From an uncultured Parabacteroides sp. (lineage in GTDB: Bacteria > Bacteroidota > Bacteroidia > Bacteroidales > Tannerellaceae): 64,000 nt of DNA. The stretch lies in the NCBI GenBank assembly GCA_944325335.1, contig CALUZR010000002.1:45544-109543 (forward strand), read 5' to 3'. Both the position numbers and the translations under genes were made by a program. The notes under the pieces are model-generated. The model was not told the DNA's origin. It saw only the letters and a program-made list of their open reading frames with translations, and searched no databases. Positions 32,470 through 40,700 of this stretch are shown here, piece by piece. The stretch's first letter is position 1. Every line of letters starts with the position of its first letter.

Positions 32470-34815
32470 ATGAAAAAGAAAACGATAATACCTGTCTTTG
32501 CTTTGGCGTTGTGTTCGCTAATGGCATGCGCGCCCCAGCCGGAGCAAAATAGAGAAGAGAACTTGAGTCAGTATGTCGAACCGCGTATCGGGACTGCGCA
32601 TTGCCGTTGGTTCCACTTCGCGCCAGGCGCCCTTCCGTTCGGACTCGCCAAGCCGGGGCCATCTACCAACGGTAGTTTGGGAAACAAAGGGGGCTGGGAG
32701 GCCACGGGCTATGATTACCGCGACACGAGCATCGAGGGTTTTCCTTGCCTGCATGAGTTCCAAGTGGGCGGCATTGTGCTGATGCCGACGAACGGGGAGC
32801 TTGTGACCGTGCCCGGTTCACCGGCGGATAGCATCCGGACGGGCTACCGTTCGGCCTTCGACCATGCCGATGAAACCGTGCATCCGGGCTACTATTCGGT
32901 TCTCCTCAAAGACTATAACATCCAAGCCGAACTGACCGCCACGAAGCGGGTAGCGTTCCAACGCTTCTCGTTTCCAGCCGGAAAAGAGGCACATATCCTC
33001 TTTGATATCGGCAATCGGCAAGGAGAAAGCGGGCCGGTGCGCGATGCGTTCGTCCAGCAAACTACGGATGGACGCATCGAAGGTTGGGTAATTACCGAGC
33101 CGGTCTATGTATCGAAATACCAGCCTGGTGCGACCGTTCCCCTCTATTTCTCGGCCCAATTGGACAAACAACCCGACGAGGTGGGCGCGTTCCATCGGGA
33201 AAAACAGGAGCCCAATGCCCGGGAAGCGCGGGGCGTGGGAGCTGGACTTTATCTTACCTATAATAATAGATCGGAACCTTTCACCGTAACCGCGAAGGTC
33301 GGCCTCTCTTATACCTCGGTAGAGAACGCGCGAAACAATTTAGAGACAGAGGCCCAGACACTGACCTTCGACGAAGCCCAAGCGGCTTCTGCCCATACTT
33401 GGGAAGAGTACTTGAGCCGAATCCGGGTGGAGACCGACGTGCGCGAAGACAAAGTCAAGTTCTATACCGGACTTTACCATGCACTCTTGGGACGCGGACT
33501 GGCCAGCGATGCGAACGGCGCTTATCCGAAACACGACGGTTCCATCGGCCAACTCCCGATAAAAGAGGGCGTGCCGGTGCACAATCTCTATAATACCGAT
33601 GCGATTTGGGGCGGACAATGGAACCTCTCGCAAGTCTGGACACTCGCCTATCCAGAATATCTTTCCGATTACATCAGCAGCCATTTACAAGTATATAAAG
33701 ACGCAGGATGGCTGGCCGACGGTATCGCCAATAGCCGGTACGTCTCAGGTGTCGGGACCAATCTCTTACCCGTTGTCATTGCCGGAGCTTACCAATGCGG
33801 CATTACGGACTTCGATGTCGAAACCGCCTACGAAGCTTGCTTGAAGAACGAATTGGATGGCGAGAACCGACCCTTGGGAGCCGGCAAAGTCGATACGGAC
33901 AAGTTCGTGAAATATGGCTACGTGCCTCATCAGGACGAAGGCGAAGGGCCAGACGAAGCCTTTATGTTCTCCGCCTCGCATACGTTGGAATACTCGTTCA
34001 GCAGTTGGGCCGTCGCGCAATGGGCCAAAGAACGGGACGACCGGCCGAACTATGCGAAACTGAACCACCTGTCGAAAGGCTGGGCCCGAATTTATGATCC
34101 CTCGACCCACTTTATGCGTCCCCGGAAAGCCGACGGGCAATTCATCGAAAACTTCGACCCGATGCAAGTCTGGCGCGGCTTCCAGGAAGGAAACGCTTGG
34201 CAATATACGTTTTATGTGCCCCACGAGATAGAAACGCTGGCGGATATGGTGGGAAAAGAGACTTTCAATGCCCGCCTTGATAGCATCTTTACCGTATCGC
34301 AAAAGATGATATTCAGCGGAGGCACCGAAGTGGGCGCCTTTGCCGGATTGCAAACCGTCTATAACCAAGGGAACCAACCCTGCTTGCATATTTCCTGGCT
34401 CTTCAACGAATCAGGCAAGCCGGAGCTGACACAGAAATGGGTTCGCGCCATCCTGAACGAGTTCTATGGCACAGAAGGCATCCATGGTTATGGTTATGGG
34501 CAAGACGAAGACCAAGGACAATTGGGCGCTTGGTACGTGCTCTCGTCGATGGGTCTGTTCGACGTGAAAGGGTTGGCCAGCACGGAACCGACCTTCTCGC
34601 TCGGTGCGCCTCTCTTCGACAAGGTGACAATCAAACTGAACCCCCAATATTATCCCGGAAAAGAGTTCATAATACAAACTACGGGAGCGAAAGGCCGTAA
34701 CCCAAATGCCTACGTACAGAGTTATGTGCTAAACGGGCAGCCCGTCGAAGGTGTCCATATTCCGTTTGAAGCCGTAGCCCAAGGAGGCACCTTGGAAGTA
34801 CAAATGACCGAATGA
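32470..34815 (+). CDS. Family 92 glycoside hydrolase lipoprotein (alpha-mannosidase-like)
   Basis: A 781-residue lipoprotein (LCSLMAC, Cys20). The start of the mature protein, LSQYVEPRIGTAHCRWFHFAP, and the barrel blocks KFYTGLYHALL, GNQPCLHISWLF and DEDQGQLGAWYVLSSMGLF are GH92 hallmarks. GH92 enzymes are Ca2+-dependent inverting exo-alpha-mannosidases acting on N-glycans or yeast mannan. Two normally near-invariant stretches differ from the canonical GNDDxGQMSAWYVF form, so substrate preference may be unusual. It has its own promoter but shares direction with the upstream kinase operon. Confidence 0.88.
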   Translation: MKKKTIIPVFALALCSLMACAPQPEQNREENLSQYVEPRIGTAHCRWFHFAPGALPFGLAKPGPSTNGSLGNKGGWEATGYDYRDTSIEGFPCLHEFQVGGIVLMPTNGELVTVPGSPADSIRTGYRSAFDHADETVHPGYYSVLLKDYNIQAELTATKRVAFQRFSFPAGKEAHILFDIGNRQGESGPVRDAFVQQTTDGRIEGWVITEPVYVSKYQPGATVPLYFSAQLDKQPDEVGAFHREKQEPNAREARGVGAGLYLTYNNRSEPFTVTAKVGLSYTSVENARNNLETEAQTLTFDEAQAASAHTWEEYLSRIRVETDVREDKVKFYTGLYHALLGRGLASDANGAYPKHDGSIGQLPIKEGVPVHNLYNTDAIWGGQWNLSQVWTLAYPEYLSDYISSHLQVYKDAGWLADGIANSRYVSGVGTNLLPVVIAGAYQCGITDFDVETAYEACLKNELDGENRPLGAGKVDTDKFVKYGYVPHQDEGEGPDEAFMFSASHTLEYSFSSWAVAQWAKERDDRPNYAKLNHLSKGWARIYDPSTHFMRPRKADGQFIENFDPMQVWRGFQEGNAWQYTFYVPHEIETLADMVGKETFNARLDSIFTVSQKMIFSGGTEVGAFAGLQTVYNQGNQPCLHISWLFNESGKPELTQKWVRAILNEFYGTEGIHGYGYGQDEDQGQLGAWYVLSSMGLFDVKGLASTEPTFSLGAPLFDKVTIKLNPQYYPGKEFIIQTTGAKGRNPNAYVQSYVLNGQPVEGVHIPFEAVAQGGTLEVQMTE

Positions 34816-34828
34816 AAGGAAAGACTAT

Positions 34829-35977
34829 ATGCAGACAAAAACACCTATTCTCCCTATTCTGTTTGGCTTTCTGGTCATGGGTTTTGTAGACGTCGTGGGC
34901 ATTGCGACCAGTTATGTGAAGTCCGATTTCGGCCTCTCCGATACACTGGCGAACCTTTTGCCCATGATGGTCTTTCTCTGGTTCGCGATCTTTTCTATTC
35001 CGACCGGGCTCTTGATGGCACGCGTGGGGCGACGAAATACAGTCGTCCTTTCGCTGGCCGTGACGCTGGTCGCCATGTGCATTCCCTTGTTGTTTTACCA
35101 ATTTACCAGCGTGCTATTGGCTTTTGCGCTCTTAGGAATAGGCAATACCATGCTACAAGTTTCGTTGAATCCCATGGTGGCGGCGGTCGTCTCGAGCGAT
35201 AAAACCGCCAGTGTATTGACGTTAGGGCAATTTCTGAAGGCCATCTCCTCTTTCCTCGGACCGCTCATTGCGGGAGCTTGTGCTTCATTCGCTGGAGATT
35301 GGAAAGGAATCTTCCTCGTCTATGCCCTGACGACGTTGCTTTCGGCAATATGGCTCCTGACGGGCGTCCATGAACAAAAAATAGAAACTGAAATAAAAAC
35401 GACATTCGGCACGGTCTGTGCTCTTTTCCAGGATGCGTACATCCGCCTGTTGTTCTTAGGGATTTTGGTAATCGTAGGCATTGATGTCGGCTTGAATACT
35501 ACGATCCCGAAACTATTGATGGAGAAATTGGATCTCCCATTGGCAGAAGCCGGATTGGGTTCAAGCCTCTATTTCTCGGCCCGGACGATCGGCACTTTTA
35601 TCGGTGCCTTTCTATTGGCCCGGATTGCTTCGCACCGCTTCTTGCTTTACAGCATGTTGTTCGCAATCGTAGCTTTTGTCGGCATGCTGCTGGCAGATTC
35701 GCTTTGGCTTTTATCGGCTATGATTATCATTGTAGGATTAGCCTGCGCCAACGTATTTTCGATTCTTTTTGCCGCAGCCTTAGGACATTTACCGGTACGT
35801 TCGAACGAAATTTCCGCGCTCATGGTGATGGGCATTGCGGGAGCAGCCTTGATTCTCCCGTTGATGGGTATTGTGGCAGACTCTTGTGGACAAGTTGCCG
35901 CTCTTGCCCTCTTGCTGATTGGCTTGGTTTATTTAGCATACGTTTCTGGACGACTCAAGAAATCGAACCCTCTCTAA
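34829..35977 (+). CDS. Major facilitator superfamily transporter, probably sugar
   Basis: A 382-residue carrier with 12 predicted membrane helices and the loop 2-3 motif ARVGRRNTVV. It resembles the FucP-like/sugar MFS group of Bacteroidetes. It follows GH92 by 13 bp, so it probably imports the mannose or short mannoside released outside, feeding the kinase and isomerase. Confidence 0.83.
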   Translation: MQTKTPILPILFGFLVMGFVDVVGIATSYVKSDFGLSDTLANLLPMMVFLWFAIFSIPTGLLMARVGRRNTVVLSLAVTLVAMCIPLLFYQFTSVLLAFALLGIGNTMLQVSLNPMVAAVVSSDKTASVLTLGQFLKAISSFLGPLIAGACASFAGDWKGIFLVYALTTLLSAIWLLTGVHEQKIETEIKTTFGTVCALFQDAYIRLLFLGILVIVGIDVGLNTTIPKLLMEKLDLPLAEAGLGSSLYFSARTIGTFIGAFLLARIASHRFLLYSMLFAIVAFVGMLLADSLWLLSAMIIIVGLACANVFSILFAAALGHLPVRSNEISALMVMGIAGAALILPLMGIVADSCGQVAALALLLIGLVYLAYVSGRLKKSNPL

Positions 35978-36009
35978 AAACACATATTATATTCTTTTCA
36001 TTGTAAAAA

Positions 36010-36054
36010 GACCGCAGGATAACTTCTTAAATTGCAAAGAAGAGACCTGCGGTC
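36010..36054. terminator. Bidirectional terminator between the MFS and bile-salt-hydrolase-family genes
   Basis: GACCGCAGG pairs with CCTGCGGTC around 27 nt that contain a second small stem. It lies between two convergent stop codons, with an A-run on the left and ATTATCTTAA on the right. Confidence 0.75.
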
Positions 36055-36060
36055 ATTATC

Positions 36061-37149
36061 TTAATCCATCACTTGGACCTCTACAATCGGCTGTTCTTTC
36101 ACTTCGTCCAATGACTGGGCACGATAAGAAACTTGTTCGAAGTCTATTGCCTTCAAGTCGATGCATCGAATTGCACTATTGTACATCGTGCGGTAGTAAA
36201 GGCGGAGGTTCGCGATATCGGTGGCCGAGGTCCATTGCGTCGCACTGGGAATATCCGCCGGCACTTGCCGATTGGCAAACTCAATACCCACCGGAATATC
36301 GAAGTTATTCAAGATTTGGAAACCTTGGAGGACGCAACGCTCGGCGGTAGGCTGCTCAGGAGCCGTCGATTGATAAAAGGCGGCCCGCACAAAACGCGAA
36401 GGAGGCGTTACATCGCCCGGCACTCCCAACATGCCACTTCCTGCACCAAAACCACTCAACTTCACACCATTCGCCAACTCATACGATGTAGCCGAGCCGG
36501 CATAAAGGTTTACATAATTATTCAAATTCAGCATTTGCCATTCAAATCCGGGCGAATTGGTCAGCACGCCCAATTCATTCTCGAAGAAATGCGGCTTGCC
36601 ATCCACTATTTCCAACACGACCTGCCGGCCAGACGCATCGGCAATCCGCCAATGAACCGTCGACGCACGCGGGTCGATGCCCACCACATGTACCTCGGCA
36701 AGGGCGGCTTTCACCTCTTCTACCGTCCGGAAACGGCTCAACATCCACGAAACGAGTTGCAAATCCGCCACGCTCGTCTCCCTATTTGCTTCCGCATAAG
36801 CTTCATATCCACCATAATTCGGGAAGTAGAACAGACCAGCCGACAATCCAGCTTCGTTCAATCCTTCAGCCACAAACTCTTTTTGTTCAACTGAAAAACC
36901 GACGTAGCCATACGTAGCTTCCCACTTCATACCACGGACTTCTCCCCCAGGCACATACGATTGTTGCGCATATCCTCGCGGAACCACTACATATTGACTA
37001 TTCAACTCGCTTCCACCCCATTCGATCGTCCGGGCTACCACCGTTGCCCCATCTTTCGCATGTAACGTAATGCCCGTACATGCTTCACTTTTACCCAACG
37101 GAAGGATAACGCACATGGCCATCATCCCTAAAAACATCTTCACATTCAT
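36061..37149 (-). CDS. Secreted choloylglycine hydrolase-family enzyme (bile salt hydrolase or penicillin V acylase)
   Basis: A 362-residue exported Ntn hydrolase. The signal peptide ends just before Cys24 (SEA-CTGITL), which becomes the N-terminal nucleophile after cleavage. Other active-site elements: Arg40 in ARTIEWG, Asn in LTNSPGFEWQ and Arg in PSRFVRA. The position after Arg-Thr-x is Glu (RTIEW), where the studied enzymes I recall have Asp, so substrate preference is open. The family removes glycine or taurine from bile salts, or hydrolyses penicillin V or N-acyl homoserine lactones. The gene stands alone. Confidence 0.87.
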   Translation of the reverse strand: MNVKMFLGMMAMCVILPLGKSEACTGITLHAKDGATVVARTIEWGGSELNSQYVVVPRGYAQQSYVPGGEVRGMKWEATYGYVGFSVEQKEFVAEGLNEAGLSAGLFYFPNYGGYEAYAEANRETSVADLQLVSWMLSRFRTVEEVKAALAEVHVVGIDPRASTVHWRIADASGRQVVLEIVDGKPHFFENELGVLTNSPGFEWQMLNLNNYVNLYAGSATSYELANGVKLSGFGAGSGMLGVPGDVTPPSRFVRAAFYQSTAPEQPTAERCVLQGFQILNNFDIPVGIEFANRQVPADIPSATQWTSATDIANLRLYYRTMYNSAIRCIDLKAIDFEQVSYRAQSLDEVKEQPIVEVQVMD

Positions 37150-37171
37150 ATTTTTCCTTTGATTTTAAATA

Positions 37172-37237
37172 TAACGACAAACGATTTGAATTGTAACGAT
37201 AAACGTTTTCAATTATAACGATGATCGATTTCAATTA
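37172..37237. repeat. Three 22-bp repeats upstream of the choloylglycine hydrolase-family gene
   Basis: TAACGAyAAACGwTTTsAATT-like units start at 37172, 37194 and 37216, exactly 22 bp apart, in the region where the promoter of the minus-strand gene should be. They could be operator copies. Confidence 0.75.
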
Positions 37238-37283
37238 CAATGATAAAACAAATGAACCATCGTTATGGTTGCACGCATTTGCG

Positions 37284-37664
37284 TTATTTTCGGAAAGTAA
37301 CCCGTTTATTCATGAGGAAATTGACCGCTCCATAGACGAACAAACCCAGGAATTGCGCAAAGTATTCATTCCATCCCAAGAGTTCGACCATAAGCAACAG
37401 GCAGAAGAATTGTGCACCATACGCACAGGCAAAAGCACAAGCAAAGAGCAAAAACTGACGGAGATAATCGCCACGCCCCGAACTAAATACCCAAAACTTA
37501 CTCCAAAAGAAATTGTTGAGCTGGGCGATAAGATAAGCCGCTACGTTCGACCACAAATAGTTACAGCCCAATACCCCCATCATCACCCATACCACAAAGG
37601 CGGTGATGAGGGCATTGAGCGTACCCACTAACACAAAACGGACGACTTGCCTCGTATCTTTCAT
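37284..37664 (-). CDS. GtrA-family membrane protein
   Basis: A 126-residue protein with four membrane helices and the GtrA-like pattern RFVLVGTLNALITAF ... NVAAYLIAQLNNFFWSKFWVF ... NFLMNKRVTFRK. GtrA proteins are thought to help flip lipid-linked glycosyl donors. I choose the ATG at 37664, since an upstream alternative start overlaps a TATCTTTG promoter box (37683-37690). It lies 38 bp beyond the alpha-2-macroglobulin gene, so the promoter sits in a very short gap. Confidence 0.85.
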   Translation of the reverse strand: MKDTRQVVRFVLVGTLNALITAFVVWVMMGVLGCNYLWSNVAAYLIAQLNNFFWSKFWVFSSGRGDYLRQFLLFACAFACAYGAQFFCLLLMVELLGWNEYFAQFLGLFVYGAVNFLMNKRVTFRK

Positions 37665-37723
37665 TCGTATCTTTTCTGTGTGCAAAGATACAAAAAAGTT
37701 TAACGCGCACGGCGTGCATGTGT

Positions 37724-40700
37724 TTATTTTACTTCAATCCAACGCCCGGCGGTGTTCGATTGTAAAGTAGAATCGTACATTCCCTCGCATACGGTAGGCG
37801 GAAGATAGAAACGGCCGGCATAAGTGGCACACAGATCTACCCGAATTGTCACACGTCCGCCTGCTGGTAATACATCGATATAGCTTAGCACACGGTCATC
37901 GCGTATATCTTGATAACTTACCACCGAAGAAGCCGTAAACGCACCTGGGAGGAAGCGTGTATTCAGCACTTCCCATCCGGAAGGGATCAATTGCGTAAGT
38001 GCTAAATGCGTGAGCGGCTGACCTGTCGGATTCTGTATCGTGAGATAGGCAGAGAAGTTAGTACCTTGTGCTAACGTAGCGACGTCCAAAGGTGCATCGT
38101 CAAGGGTTTGATATTGTATGGAGAGCGGTGCACGTCCTACGTGAGGTTCGATTTCCTCTTGGGCGACCTCGCCAGTTTGTACAGCATGGACGAAGAGCGT
38201 AGTGCGTCCTTCATTCTTTAGGCTTAGTTGCGTCGGGAATGGTTGGGAATCATCTCGCCATGTCGCTTGCCATGTATTTTTGGATGTCGAAATCTGTGCG
38301 TTCTCGTCCAGGCATTCGTAGGAGAAAAGCATGTCTCCTTCACCGGCCGGATAGGTGATATAATAGCAGGCCATGGATTGCAGGGCGAGCGCGATCTCGT
38401 GGGTGCTCATCCATTCGTCTGAGGAGAGGCGGGCAGCTATCTCTTGGGCGATGGGCATGGCTTCCTCACCTTGCCTCAACTGGCAAAGGAGCTGGAGATG
38501 AATTGCCTCATCTCGCAAGGAGGAACCAAAGGTCCCTGTATAATCCTGGGCGGAGAGTTTCACCTCGTGGGTTTCCTTCAGCAGATTGGAGGCGACGTCC
38601 GGACGTCCGACTTGGGCATAAGCCAGAGCCAACATCCACCGGTCGGGAAGTGAAAGGTCGATGGTTTTGAGTCGGTTCATCGCGCCTACGTCGGCTTGAC
38701 CTGCCAGCGCCAATACATACAGGCGATAGGCTTGCGTATATCGCTCGGAGGCTTGCAGGGCGGGTTGTACGGGGAGTTTCCAGTTGGTTGCCGTCCGTCG
38801 GACATCTGTCAGGGCGGAAGTTTTCAAGCTTTCCGGGATTGCATATCCATGGGCAGCGGCTTCCATTAGGAAATGAAGGGCATAGACTGTCACGTAAGCA
38901 TGGGTCGAAGTCTGTCCCTGCCAATAAGCAAAGGCACCTGAGGCAGTCTGGTAGCTTCGGATTTGTTGGATTACTTGCTTTACCAACGCTTCATCTTGCT
39001 GCATCTCTTCTGGATTCCGCTCTACTAATTCTGGAAGGTAAAGCAGAGGAAAGGCACGCGAGATGGTCTGTTCCAAGCATCCATGCGGGTAATTCCGCAG
39101 CTCCGCCAAGCGTGTGGAGAGGTTTAACGGCTTCATGCGGGCTACTTCGAGGGAGAGGCTATTACTTCCTTTTATTCCCACAGTGCTTATCGATTTCGTC
39201 CAACTTTCACCAGGCTGCAGCGTCGCGTTGTAGTTTTTCTTTTGCAGAGTTGATACTGACCGTAGCTGCAGTTCGGAGGAATAGGTAGAAGTTTCTCCTT
39301 GTCCTGTCGCTTTCAGGGAAATCCAACTATTTCCTGGCTGATGCCCTGCCCGCACACGGAAGTGCAGGCTCTTATCCTCGACTTCGGTAAAGGACAGCGT
39401 CTGGGTAGAACTTCCTATCACACTCAACTCAGGCGACGTGGCAATAGAAACCTGTACGTTTCCTACATTACGTTCTGTGGCAAAGACTGTAGCCGTAATA
39501 TCCACCTCCTCGTTTACGCCGAGCATGCGGGGAAGTGTTCCCAAAAGCATTACAGGTTTGCGTACAGGAACGCTCTTCTCTGTGCTGCCGAAAGCCGAGC
39601 CGTCGGTAGCTACCACCATGATTCGGACACGTCCATTGTAGTTGGGCATCTCGAATACATGCTTTTTATGCTCGCCCTTCTTCAGGCTGAACGGCCCCAT
39701 AAATTTTACGACAGGGGCAAACCGGTTGACGATCGCCTTCGGGCCTTTATTGAGCGCGGCATCCCCGCCGATGCTGAAGAGTTGTTCGATACGGCCTCCG
39801 TAAGCTCCTATGACGTAATTATACAAGTCCCAAGTGCGTACGCCCAGTGCCTCGCGTGCATGGAAGGTATTCCAAGGGTCTGGCGTTGTGAAATGCGTCA
39901 GGTCGAGTAATCCTTCGTCTACAATCGCGAGCGTGTAGGCCATCTCCCGGCCTGAGTCTTCCGATACCGTAAGTTCGCAGCGCCCTTCGGGTTTCCACTC
40001 GGCGGGGGCGTCGATGTGCGGACGGAGGTGGCTGGCTTCCGAATTTACCTCGAAAGGTACTACGCCATACAGGCGGATAGGCAAATCATTCCCTTGCTGG
40101 CTGCTTTCCCTCTTTTGTAACAGGGAAATGAACAGATAGGCATTCGGCGCCATTTCCTCGGTGACAGGAATCGAGAGGTGCGTTTCTTTATCTCCGCAAG
40201 GATAATCGGTAATGGAAAGCACCTTCGAGCCCGTCTGTATGCTTACGATAGCGCGGCTACCGGCGTTCGAGGGAATCGTAACCTGAATGTCTTCGCCAGG
40301 TTCATAGCTTTCCTTATCGGTGCGGAAAGTCAGGACGGAGGCTGTCTCACTGCCAGATAGATCCCTGCGTCCCTCCATCTCAGGCCAATCGAAATAGGAT
40401 TGTATTCCCGTCGTATGTCCGCCTTGCGCGTCTTTTGCCAGGATGATGTAAATGCCCCAGTCGGCACGCGGCACTTTGAACGGGAATGTAGTCTTCCCTT
40501 GCGCATCGGTTTTAAGTGTGAATTGTTTGATCGGACGGTTATATGTGTTTGAAACATAGCGCGCCAATGCATTCGCATCACCATTCCACCACCAATACCA
40601 ATCGAGCTTGTAAATGGATACGTTTATCGTTGTATTTGCTATTGTTTTCCCTTGTGAATCGAGGGAAACAAGGTGATAAATGACTTCTTTATCAGTCGGC

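Noticed and set aside
32135..32473. 112-codon frame between ROK and GH92 genes
   Set aside because: It starts inside the ROK gene and translates the 21-bp palindrome array (IFRLQIRIFRLQ pattern); repeat artefact.
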